IMG/VR virus record: IMGVR_UViG_3300027782_000248
Location: 1 to 31,093 of that record
From: a virus
DNA: 31,093 nucleotides
Reading direction: 5' to 3' (one strand)
The translations under genes and the position numbers were made by a program. Shown in pieces: positions 16,856 to 26,700 of the stretch (position 1 is its first letter; every line of letters begins with the position of its first letter). The notes below the pieces were generated by a model. It was not told the origin of the DNA and made no database searches. It saw only the letters and a list, made by a program, of their open reading frames with translations.

Positions 16856-18534
16856 GTCCAATAATGCCTGAATGGTACATGGTAGATGGTACTGGATATA
16901 CTACGCCCACTGGCTCTTTATTAGCAATATCATGGGTAAATGCAGTTCCAATTTCATCAACATCAGCAGTAATAAGTTTTAACACAACTTCAGGCACTCC
17001 AGGAAGTTATGGCGGATCAGCAGCAGGAACTAGTTCCTTTAATGATCCAGATTTTGTTATAAATACAAATACTGGTTCTTATACTGCAACTAATCTTACT
17101 CCAGGAGTAACTTATACAATAAGACTTAGAGCATATTCTGGAGCTAATCAAACTGGCACATACGGAGAATACAAGTATGCGTATTTGTCTATGCCAAAAG
17201 TTGCAAATGTTGGAACTATGACTTCTACGACAAGTGCCACAACAACTCCGTCAGCTGGATCATCGTACGCTAATTCTGGGAATAGGTCAGTTCAAAGATC
17301 ATTATTTAGAATTTCAACGGACAAGGATGCCAATAAGTATTATATCTCTGTAAAAGATACTAATATTTCTACGGGATATAAGAGATATATATTTGGTTCA
17401 GGCATAATTTTTGGAAGCACCTTAACAAAGCCAGAATCTAGGGGCGGCATAGGATTTTTTGTAAGTAATAGCGGTATGAGTGGGTATTTTGTAGAAATAC
17501 AAACAGATGCAAGCAATAAAGACTTAAAAGATAAAACTCTTAAGATATACAAAGTTGTAGGGGGTCAAAGAGTTTATCTTCCAGATTCACAAGATACTAA
17601 TTCTGGAAAGTTATACGGCGGAGTTATTGCAGCTACACAGTATAAACTAGACGTAGACGTTGTGGTAGATACAGAAAAAACAACAATAAATGTTTATGTT
17701 AATAGTTTTAAGGTAACAGCAATTGATAAAAAGGTGACTGGCTCAACAGACCCCTTGTCTAATCCAATATCTCCAACTTCGCAGATAGGTATTTTTGCAA
17801 GCATCGGGGAAGTAAACTTTGACTATGTATATGCAAGTCCAATAAATAATAATCAAGATGGAATTGCCGAAGTAAAGGGTTTATATCAAGGACAGTATTC
17901 TGGCTCGACATTAAACTTTTTGTACGGAGAAAAGATTGCTCAAAACTTTAATAGTCCAGAAACTAAGGTCGGATTCTTAGAAGAGTTTGGAACGGTTGCA
18001 AGAGAACTAAGATACGTTAAGGCTAATTTTGCACAATCAGCAGCATTCCCTTTATATGCAACAACAGGAGTAAATAAATTTGCAACAGTCCTAGGCTCAA
18101 AATTTTCGAATCACGGGGCAGAGATATTTGTATTAAATAATGCAGGCACATTTATTCCTTTATCTTACGGAACAGAACAAAAGTTCTGGGTTGTTGGAAA
18201 TTATGTTGACAATGGCTCTCAACATGAGTATACTGAAACAACTACAAATGAATATACAATGGTTGAGCCAGCAACATTCCAGTCCAATTGGATACAGTCA
18301 GAATCGGATGCTAAAGCTCTGTTTACTTGGATAAAAAATCAGTGGTCAAGGCAACAGCAATCTATTGAGATGGAAGTATTTGGAAATCCAGTAATTGAGG
18401 TAGGGGACATAATTACAGTTAATTATCCTGAAAACAATTTGAACGGAACTCAGAAATTTTTAGTAACAAATGTAGGCGTATCGTTTGAAGAAGGGGTGAG
18501 TACTACTATTACAGCTAGATCTATTTATAGTTGA
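16852..18534 (+). CDS. Minor tail protein with FnIII and LamG-like modules and a hub C-terminus
   Basis: A 560-residue protein. I chose ATG 16852, which overlaps the upstream stop as ATGA; an upstream TTG at 16825 is possible but would add residues inside the previous gene. Residues about 15-110 are a fibronectin type III-like module (ending TNLTPGVTYTIRLRAYSG). About 145-335 is a concanavalin/laminin-G-like sandwich (GGIGFFVSNSGMSGYFVEI, ending VNFDYVYASP). The last 85 residues (DAKALFTWIKNQWSRQQQ, then NPVIEVGDIITVNYP) are the typical closing domain of siphovirus hub proteins. Surface-binding modules thus appear inserted between hub pieces spread over two genes. Confidence 0.6.
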   Translation: MSPIMPEWYMVDGTGYTTPTGSLLAISWVNAVPISSTSAVISFNTTSGTPGSYGGSAAGTSSFNDPDFVINTNTGSYTATNLTPGVTYTIRLRAYSGANQTGTYGEYKYAYLSMPKVANVGTMTSTTSATTTPSAGSSYANSGNRSVQRSLFRISTDKDANKYYISVKDTNISTGYKRYIFGSGIIFGSTLTKPESRGGIGFFVSNSGMSGYFVEIQTDASNKDLKDKTLKIYKVVGGQRVYLPDSQDTNSGKLYGGVIAATQYKLDVDVVVDTEKTTINVYVNSFKVTAIDKKVTGSTDPLSNPISPTSQIGIFASIGEVNFDYVYASPINNNQDGIAEVKGLYQGQYSGSTLNFLYGEKIAQNFNSPETKVGFLEEFGTVARELRYVKANFAQSAAFPLYATTGVNKFATVLGSKFSNHGAEIFVLNNAGTFIPLSYGTEQKFWVVGNYVDNGSQHEYTETTTNEYTMVEPATFQSNWIQSESDAKALFTWIKNQWSRQQQSIEMEVFGNPVIEVGDIITVNYPENNLNGTQKFLVTNVGVSFEEGVSTTITARSIYS

Positions 18535-18539
18535 CCAAA

Positions 18540-18548
18540 TGGTATAAT
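18540..18548 (+). promoter_or_regulatory. Promoter with extended -10 (TGGTATAAT), probably leaderless
   Basis: TGGTATAAT at 18540-18548 lies in the 20-base gap after the stop at 18534. No -35 is seen. With the usual 6-7 base distance, transcription would begin at or beside the A of the ATG at 18555, giving a leaderless message; no Shine-Dalgarno sequence is available for that ATG. Confidence 0.55.
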
Positions 18549-18554
18549 AAAAAT

Positions 18555-18944
18555 ATGGCTAAAAAGAACCCAAGAATTTCAAGATCTGGTGTTACTACTA
18601 CTGGAAGATTCCCTCTTTATTCAAACTCCCCAGAAGTAACAGACATGGATCCCGCCCTCATATATTTGAGAAGGGGAAATTCTTTATCTAGTCTTTATCT
18701 TACTGGAAGCGATTTTTCCGAAGATGATATCGGAGACGATTCTGGAGGAGAAATTGGTGATGAAGATGGCAATGGCGAAGAAGATACTAGAAAAGGTATT
18801 CCTTCTAAGTCAGATATATCCATTGTTTCTCAAACAATTGAAGTAGACATATTAGGGCAACCTACAGTAACTGTTGTTTTTAAAATTAAAAACTCTAGCG
18901 GAGAAACTTTAAAGGGAATGAATGCGAGGATTGAAGTACTATGA
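18555..18944 (+). CDS. Unknown tail-module protein with acidic linker
   Basis: A 129-residue protein of no recognised family, between the hub and minor tail genes. The N-terminus is basic (AKKNPRISRSG), the middle is a strongly acidic, Gly-rich stretch (SEDDIGDDSGGE then more D/E), and the last 50 residues look like beta strands (TVTVVFKIKNSSGETL), possibly a small Ig-like fold. I chose ATG 18555 over TTG 18531 because neither has a Shine-Dalgarno sequence but the ATG is placed for a leaderless start. It overlaps the next gene by ATGA. It may connect hub to fibres. Confidence 0.55.
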   Translation: MAKKNPRISRSGVTTTGRFPLYSNSPEVTDMDPALIYLRRGNSLSSLYLTGSDFSEDDIGDDSGGEIGDEDGNGEEDTRKGIPSKSDISIVSQTIEVDILGQPTVTVVFKIKNSSGETLKGMNARIEVL

Positions 18945-19855
18945 TAACTAGATTTGGTAAAAGATTCTTGGCTGGTTACCTGGCTAACACAACAGATTTT
19001 AGCAATAAAGAACTAGCATTTGGTATTGGATCAACCACTCCAAACACAAAGGGTAACGACACAAAACTTGAATTTGAGTTTTATAGAATTCCAGTTTTAT
19101 ATGGAAGCGTTGATATTGCTCAAACTGGAGTAGACGGAGACGGAGATCCAGTATTTTCATATACTGCTATTTTCCTAGGAACCATTCCACAGGATGTTGC
19201 TGGAGTTATATCAGAAGTAGCACTATATCCTGGATCAAGAACTTCAAAGAATAGTTTTGATAGCAAATTTATTACATCGTTTGAGAACAATCTTTTATGG
19301 AAAGACTCATCTGGAAATAATCCACAACTTCAATTAAATACTACATCGCTAGTTTCTAAAATTGGAGAAAATATGGTTTATATTCAGTCTCCAGCCTCTA
19401 CTGCAAAAGAATATAAAACAACACTTACAACTTTAGATCTTTCTGGATATAGCGTAAATGATAGTTTAGCAATTGCTTATAAAAAAGCAGACAACAATGT
19501 TTCAAAAATAAGAGTTAAGTTTTATAGCTCTTCAACTCAATATTGTTATGCAGACTTTACTCCAGCTTCTGGTACTGGAGATAGAATACAGTCTATATTA
19601 TTAAATGATTTATTCTCTAATACATCAACAACTCCACCAGACTTTACTAATATAACAAATTTAGGAGTTGAGGTAACTGCAAATTCAAGCGGAACTACAA
19701 CGGTGTACTTTGACGGTATTAGAATAAACGATGAAGATACCTTTGACCCAACTTATGGAATGATTAGTAGATCTGTTTTAACTGGAGGAAATATAATTAC
19801 TAAAACTTCTGGTAGACAGGTAGATATTGAATATAAGTTACAGTTAGGATTCTAA
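18941..19855 (+). CDS. Minor tail protein (beta-rich, with carbohydrate-binding-like middle)
   Basis: A 304-residue protein beginning in an ATGA overlap. The first 100 residues (RFGKRFLAGYLANTTDFSN, then LAFGIGSTTP, later GVISEVALYP) match a minor tail protein type I associate with actinophage tail operons. Residues about 140-250 form a jelly-roll-like segment (LDLSGYSVNDSLAIAYKK, then VTANSSGTTTVYFDGIRI), the pattern of a galactose-binding/CBM-like domain. The role is probably structural or receptor-binding at the tail tip. No enzyme motif is seen. It ends in TAATG with the large fibre gene. Confidence 0.6.
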   Translation: MITRFGKRFLAGYLANTTDFSNKELAFGIGSTTPNTKGNDTKLEFEFYRIPVLYGSVDIAQTGVDGDGDPVFSYTAIFLGTIPQDVAGVISEVALYPGSRTSKNSFDSKFITSFENNLLWKDSSGNNPQLQLNTTSLVSKIGENMVYIQSPASTAKEYKTTLTTLDLSGYSVNDSLAIAYKKADNNVSKIRVKFYSSSTQYCYADFTPASGTGDRIQSILLNDLFSNTSTTPPDFTNITNLGVEVTANSSGTTTVYFDGIRINDEDTFDPTYGMISRSVLTGGNIITKTSGRQVDIEYKLQLGF

Positions 19856-22800
19856 TGGCAGAGAACTATAGCTTACCTGGCGATTTACAGATAACCCCTC
19901 AGCCCAATACCGATAAAGATTTTTTTAACTTCAAAGCCACAGGGCTAAAGATTAAAAAGAAATATCAAATTAAATTTCAATGGGTATTTGATGATGGTAA
20001 AGTCAGCCCTTGGTCTCCAGGCTATGAGTTCACAACAATAGATTATCAAAGCAAGCTTCTCCCACCAACAATTACTGTTGTACCAGCAGCTCTTGGGTAC
20101 ATTGTTTCCTACACAAAACAAACAGATCCAAATTTTGGATACGCATCAATTGAAGAAGTGGTATCAAGTGCAACAACTGCGCCAACTACAGGATGGTCGG
20201 AAAGAGATGTATCTTCGTCTAATCCAATTCAAGTTACTACTGGTATTGCTGATATTGCTAATAGGTGGGTAAGAGTAAGGCTATACGATAAAGTTGCTGG
20301 ATATACTGCATACTCAAATGCCGTATCCGTCAAACCATTTAACCCAATTGATGATTCAATAGACATAACTCCGCCAAATGAAGTTACAATTACATCTGCT
20401 GCATGGGTTAGCGGAGAAATTCAAATTGCATATATCATTCCTACAGATGGCGGAAAAGACTTTCAAATATTTTTAACAAACGGTGCAAAAACAAGATCTG
20501 TATCAGAATTTCCAGTCGGCTCTGGAACTAATCAAACAGCCAGAATATCAAAGGTAACGCTGGAAGGACTATTTGGAACAGAGTATCCAACGTCGTTTAC
20601 TGGTTTATTTAAAAGTATTGATAAGGCTAAAAATGTCAGCGCTGGAACAGCATTTTCAATAGGAGCAAAGGGTAATGATCTAGTCGGAGTAACTCCAGTT
20701 GTAACTGGAACACCAATGATTAATGGATTCAGCTTGACATGGTCACTTGGATCCGCAAAAATTGCAAAAGTTTATACTAGCACAACAAATGGATTTACCC
20801 CAGATGAAGGTCAGCCTCCAGCATATTATGGTGCGGGACCTTACATTGCAAATACAACATTTACAAGCGGATTTGCCCCAGTATACTATAGGGTAAAATT
20901 CTTTGGAGATACAGAATCAGATTTTTCTGGATTTTCAGCTCAGGGTTCAGTTACACCAATTAACCCAGACACAACAGATGTAAATCCTCCTCCAGCAATA
21001 ACATCAGCAACTGGAGTAGGTGCAAGTAATCTGGAAGATCCTTCTGGTATATCTGGACAAATAACATTGTCTATAGTTCAACCAACAATGCCAGTTGATT
21101 TTGCTGGATATAGTATTAAAATTGTAAATGGTTCACAGACCTGGTATCAAGAATTCCCATCAGAATCAGCGCTATCAACAATTGTTGTAAGAAATGGAAT
21201 TTATGTTAGACAGTCATATAGTCTTTCTGTAGCAACTAGAGATAAAACAAATATTCAGTCTTATGTAGCTGCTTCAAGCAATCCGATATTGGTAAGCGAC
21301 ACAAGAACAAATACAACAGTTGTAACTGGCTTGTCTGTATCTGCAACTGATTCTATAGCTACTGCATCATGGACGGCACCAGTAGATAATAAGGTTGGCT
21401 CATATCGTGTAATGATAACATCTAATGCAGACACAACCTTTGCATCTCCAATACAGACAATTTTTACAGACTCTACTCAAACATCATTTGGTGGACTAAC
21501 AGCAGCAACTGCATATAGAATACGAGTCACAACAAAGTATTCAAACAATGGAGCTCTTTCTTCACAAAATACAGATGTTACATTTACACTAGATTCTTCT
21601 GGGGCAATTAGCGACGGCGCAGCTCCAACCACAAATCCAGCACTTACTTCTAACATGGTTAAATCCTTATTCGGAGCATTTGCAATTACATTTCCTTCTG
21701 TATCAAATTCAGATGCAGTTACCTATGAAGTATTTATAAAACCATCAAACTCCACAGGAATTATTGATTCCCCGTTAACTTATAAAGTTTTGGAGGTCGG
21801 TGGGACATTTGCCGTAATTAAAACTTTAGCTGACAAAACTACATTACTTTCTTACGGAACAGACTATTATATTGCAATTCGTGCAAAAGATAATGATGGA
21901 GTTTCTACGGGTACAGTTACAGCAGTTGGCCCAGTTCAAACTTTACAAGTTTCAAATGCTGACCTAGCTGCAGATTCCGTGTACGCCAATAATATTAAAG
22001 CAGGCGAAATTAATGCAAGCAAAATGACAACAGACCTGATGTTTGTTGATAAAACAATAAATGTTGGTGAATCTACTTCATTAAATAGAATTAGACTAGA
22101 ATCAAGTATTACTACACCAGTTACAATAACTGGTCAAGCTGTAAAATCAAGAATATTTATTGGTGCTGGAAACTACGACGATGCTGGAACATCATTTTAT
22201 GCAGACAATATTGGTAGACTAAGTATTAAAGATAAGTTAAAGTTTGATGGAACCAATTTAACAATTGATGCAAATGGAAGTTTTGGCGGATTACTTACAG
22301 CTGGACCAACAGGTCAAGAAGTAAAAATTGGTTTAGCAGCAGGCGGCGGAACCAATCACGGTATATATTTAGCTTCTACAGGAGATTATCTATACAACTC
22401 TGGAAACTTTAGATTAGGTGCTGGAAAGATAACCTATAATGGAACTCTTTTAGATATAACTTCTCAAGTAAGCATTACTGGAAACAGTACTGTTACTGGA
22501 GACCTAGGAGTTACTGGAGCATCATCAACAATTTATGCTGGAACAGCAAAAACTGGAGTAAACAGAGTTATCATGAATCAAGGCGGTTTATTTGGTTACA
22601 AAAATGTTGGTGGAGTAGATACAATAAACTTTTCTTTCCCAAACAGCACAGGTCAATTTGCGCTTGGAACTGGAGAAATATCTGGATGGTCAGTAAGTTC
22701 TGGTAATATAGAAAAACAAACTAGCACAACGTATGCTGGTATAAGCACTGGAACATATGCATTTTATGCAGGTGGCGGAAGTGCAGGTTCTGGTTCTCCT

Positions 22801-23742
22801 AAGTTTAAAGTAACTCAGGCTGGAGTTATGACTGCAGAAGGTGTTAAAATAAATGGTGGAAGTTTAGACGTAGGACCAGCATGGCCTACTGGAGGATTCC
22901 ACGTAGACACAAGTGGTGTATTACAAGCAAAGGGTGCAACTATTGCTGGAGCATTAGCAATTCAAGGCGGATCCACATTTGAAGGAAACATTCAGGTTGC
23001 TACTGGAAGCACAATATTTATGGGCTCTTCAGATGTTAATACTAGTAGAGTTGTTTTAACTCCAGCTGGAATTCAAGGATATAGTGGGGCAAATGCTATC
23101 TTCTCATTGAATACAGCTGGCACTGGACAAATTGGCGGATGGACCTTTGACTCTCAAAAATTATCATCTGGGACAATGACATTAAATGCCGCCGATCAAA
23201 CAATTAGCTTTAAAAATGGTTTCATTATGGATAACGATGTTATTAGTGTTCCAGATATTTCAGTTACAAACTCTTCTGGGTCAAGCAGTACCGAACTTGA
23301 TACGCCAGAATCAGAATATTCCTCATTTGGATCAACCGCTTCTTCCGTAGCATCCAGCACCTTTGCTATAAAGCCACCTACTGCAAACTCAACAAACTAT
23401 CCTAAATTTGCTATGACAAATAGCTCAACATATGGCTCATCTATTCTTTTAAGCAATGTTGGAAATAGCTTAACATCTTCAATACAACTAGTAAATGGTT
23501 CAGTAGATATTAGTCTTGGAAGAACTGGTGGAATTACGCTTAGAGGTTTTACAAATAAATACCACATGGCCTACAACGGCACTACGGTTGTAGGAGCAGC
23601 TCTTTTGATTAAACCAGATGGCACAGTATCCAGCGGTAGATCTATTTTTAAATCTGGTGCAAGCGAGAACAGCATTGTTACAACTGGCACACACAACGCC
23701 GTAGGCCTGATCGGCGATTTAATATTTAGTACGGCGGATTAA
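19855..23742 (+). CDS. Large tail fibre/tip protein with tandem FnIII-like modules
   Basis: A 1295-residue protein. From residue 1 to about 700 it consists of roughly seven FnIII-like modules of about 90-110 residues, joined by proline-rich borders (PPTITVVP, DITPPNEVTIT, DVNPPPAIT, and others). From about 700 it changes to a fibre domain: NADLAADSVYANNIKAGEIN, then repeated beta segments with pattern 'F.v...G.l.a.ga.i.g' (for example FKVTQAGVMTAEGVKING and FHVDTSGVLQAKGATIAG). The end, ...NAVGLIGDLIFSTAD, resembles a fibre tip. It is low in cysteine and rich in S, T, G, A and N. It probably forms a trimeric fibre or central tip contacting the host. It begins in a TAATG overlap and ends two bases before the next gene. 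Confidence 0.75.
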   Translation: MAENYSLPGDLQITPQPNTDKDFFNFKATGLKIKKKYQIKFQWVFDDGKVSPWSPGYEFTTIDYQSKLLPPTITVVPAALGYIVSYTKQTDPNFGYASIEEVVSSATTAPTTGWSERDVSSSNPIQVTTGIADIANRWVRVRLYDKVAGYTAYSNAVSVKPFNPIDDSIDITPPNEVTITSAAWVSGEIQIAYIIPTDGGKDFQIFLTNGAKTRSVSEFPVGSGTNQTARISKVTLEGLFGTEYPTSFTGLFKSIDKAKNVSAGTAFSIGAKGNDLVGVTPVVTGTPMINGFSLTWSLGSAKIAKVYTSTTNGFTPDEGQPPAYYGAGPYIANTTFTSGFAPVYYRVKFFGDTESDFSGFSAQGSVTPINPDTTDVNPPPAITSATGVGASNLEDPSGISGQITLSIVQPTMPVDFAGYSIKIVNGSQTWYQEFPSESALSTIVVRNGIYVRQSYSLSVATRDKTNIQSYVAASSNPILVSDTRTNTTVVTGLSVSATDSIATASWTAPVDNKVGSYRVMITSNADTTFASPIQTIFTDSTQTSFGGLTAATAYRIRVTTKYSNNGALSSQNTDVTFTLDSSGAISDGAAPTTNPALTSNMVKSLFGAFAITFPSVSNSDAVTYEVFIKPSNSTGIIDSPLTYKVLEVGGTFAVIKTLADKTTLLSYGTDYYIAIRAKDNDGVSTGTVTAVGPVQTLQVSNADLAADSVYANNIKAGEINASKMTTDLMFVDKTINVGESTSLNRIRLESSITTPVTITGQAVKSRIFIGAGNYDDAGTSFYADNIGRLSIKDKLKFDGTNLTIDANGSFGGLLTAGPTGQEVKIGLAAGGGTNHGIYLASTGDYLYNSGNFRLGAGKITYNGTLLDITSQVSITGNSTVTGDLGVTGASSTIYAGTAKTGVNRVIMNQGGLFGYKNVGGVDTINFSFPNSTGQFALGTGEISGWSVSSGNIEKQTSTTYAGISTGTYAFYAGGGSAGSGSPKFKVTQAGVMTAEGVKINGGSLDVGPAWPTGGFHVDTSGVLQAKGATIAGALAIQGGSTFEGNIQVATGSTIFMGSSDVNTSRVVLTPAGIQGYSGANAIFSLNTAGTGQIGGWTFDSQKLSSGTMTLNAADQTISFKNGFIMDNDVISVPDISVTNSSGSSSTELDTPESEYSSFGSTASSVASSTFAIKPPTANSTNYPKFAMTNSSTYGSSILLSNVGNSLTSSIQLVNGSVDISLGRTGGITLRGFTNKYHMAYNGTTVVGAALLIKPDGTVSSGRSIFKSGASENSIVTTGTHNAVGLIGDLIFSTAD

Positions 23743-23744
23743 TT

Positions 23745-26700
23745 ATGGCTGGTAAAACATATATAAAAACTGGTACAAACTCCTGGGCTAGAATAAAAAA
23801 AGTATATTTAAAAACTGGTGGTATAACATGGTCACCAGTAAGAAAAGTTTATATAAAAACTGGTGCATCTACATGGAGAAAAGTATACGACACTGCAAGC
23901 AATAGACCGTTCATTGCTGGTAACGATATTCCAAAAATTCGACTTAATACTTTTAGACCAAACAGCACAACTGATTTTACAGGAACAGCAAATGATCCAG
24001 TAAATCCAGTTGTAGAGGCTCCACCAGTTCAACAAATGGGTCCCCCAATAACTACTCCAACAGTTGGTTGGCCAAGTGGAACTGTTGGTAACCACCTTTG
24101 GGGATATGATGGAACATGGACTTCAGGAAATGGAAGCGCTATAACATTTATTTATCAATGGCTATATAATCTTACTGGTGATTCAAATGATAATAGATTT
24201 GATCCACAATTTTGGATTTCAGACACATCAAGTTCAAGAAATACCTCTTCAACTGGAAGAGCAGACATGTTAACAAACGGTACAGCTTATTTAGGATATA
24301 GTGACGGAGACTACTTTGATAAAAACTTTCTTACATTTAGAGTTGGAGCAACAAATTCGGCAGGAGGACCTGTTTATTCAGAAAGTAACCCTGTATACAT
24401 AGTAAGGCAGCGTCCAACTGGGTCCATAAATCTAATAAATACTACTGTAGATGTTCCAGAAACATTGTCTGCAACCATTACTTATCAAGACGAGTGGTAC
24501 AGAAAACCAGATTTATATGACTCTTACGTAGAGTGGTTTGCTGTAGATTCTGCCTCTGATGCATTAACACCAAGCAACAGAGTTGCTATTCAAGATTTAT
24601 ATACTGTATCTGTAACTGGCACAACAACAAAAACTGGAACAGTTACTCATAATGCCACTTTGCCAAATAAATTCTATTCAGTAAGAATTACTTTAAATAA
24701 TTCAAATACTCAAGCAGCAGTAAAAGTTATACCTGGTTTTACGCCAAATACTCCATTTACTCAAGAAGACTCTACAGCACCAGGATCAGCGCTTTCAGTT
24801 ACAACATTAAATATTTTAGACTATAACAATAATCAGGGTACAGATAACAGATTGTATATTCCAGTTGGAGGACTTTTTAAAATTCAATCTAACGTTACAG
24901 GGGTTGATGGAAGTACAACATATAGAATTAGATATAGAATGTATAATTGGCAAAACTCTAGCTATTACGGTATGGATGGAACAAATTATGGAACCGCCGC
25001 TTCTAGTGCATGGACTACAAGAACTGGTTCCAATACTAGTTTTGGTTTTGGCGGAACATTAATTAATCAAATTTCAGTTTCTGGAACAACCGCTACCCTA
25101 CTTCATAATGAAGTAATAAGTTCATCTTTGTTTGGATCAACTACATTCACTGGCGGGCAAGATAGATGGCAAATTGAAATAGAGGTTAGTGCTTTAAAGA
25201 ATTCAGTAAGAAAATATTATGCAGATGTTGTTGGCGGAATTCCATATTATGTTTCTAGACCAGCTACCTTATTACTTACCGCATCTCCTGCTGCTGCTCA
25301 GGTAAATGAAGTTGTTACTCTTTCTGGAACAATTACCGCTTTAGGAGGAGGCCTTTCATATCCAAGACAGTATAAGGTTAATTTTGGAGATGGAACAGAT
25401 AGTGGATGGTTACCTTCAGGAGGATATTCTTTTGGAACATCTAATCCAACTTTTCAAATTACAAAACAATATTCTGCAACTGGAAATTACTCTCCTATAC
25501 TTACAACAATACCAGACTATTCGACCACTAGTACATCTGTTACGGTTTCCCCAGCATTAACCGCACCAACAAGCACATCTATTGTTTCTATGGCCAGACT
25601 TAATGACACAACAGTTAGAGCAGTTATTGGCTCATCTGGTGGAGGTGGACCGTATTATCAGTTATATTGGCAATCTGGAGCTACTGCTCCTACAACCACT
25701 AACTACGATGCCGCTTCTTTAACAAGCTCAGTAACAGAAGATTTTAGCTTTTCCTCTGGTATAACTTATTATTTTTATATTAGATCATCTAGTCAAAATT
25801 TAGGAAATACAATTGTTGGTGGCACAGCAACAGCTGGAACATACAGTGCATATGGACCAACAACTGGTGCGGCTTCATATACGTTTGCTCAGCCAACTGG
25901 AAGCGTAAGCGTTTCGCCTACATCTGGAACTGCTGGAACAACAACATTTACTGCTACCCCTTCAGTTGCCGCTGCTCCATCTGCCAACATATCATATCAG
26001 TGGAAATATAATGACGGAAGTGTGTTATGGCTTGCGGCACCTAATAGTATTACTTCTCCATTTAACAGCACTAGTTCAACATATACACCTCCAGCAAATT
26101 TTGTTTCTTTGTATGGCAGTAGCTTAAGATGTGATATTGTTGCAAACAATGGCGTTGGAACACAACTGGTAACAAACTCTGTTGCTAGAACGGTTAGTGC
26201 CCCAGTATTAATTAAAACAACAGGGAGCAAAAAAATAATACCACTGGGAATTACAGTTACAAGTGGAGCTACTTTTGTCTATGTATCAACAAATGGTTTT
26301 ATAGGATTAAATGCTGATCCAGGATCAGCGATATCTATTCCTTCAGCTGGTACATACCTTAATCTATTTCCAACAGATTTAAGGCAAACTGCCTTGTTTA
26401 CTAAAGCTACAGGAAGCACATATGCAATTAGATACCAAGGCCACCTTCTTGGCGATACAACAAAAACAGTCGATTATGAAATATTATTTACTTTTGGACT
26501 CGCAACCGCTCAAATTTTTGTTATAACAAATAATTTAGGATTAATAGCTTTATCAGATACTGTTTTAACAATTAATGGCGTTGCCCAAAACACTTGGAGT
26601 GGAGCATCTGCTAGCACAATGACTGCAACTGCAGACACAGCTCTTACTACAAATAACGGTGTTGATGATAATAGAACAGCAATTTTATTATCAGCTGCAG

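Noticed and set aside
18531-18554. TTG 18531 as start of the 129-residue gene
   Set aside because: No Shine-Dalgarno sequence, and the added residues overlap the -10 box; ATG 18555 fits a leaderless start better.
23760-23888. Short regular repeats as a CRISPR array
   Set aside because: The repeats are in-frame coding units of 45 bases without spacers.
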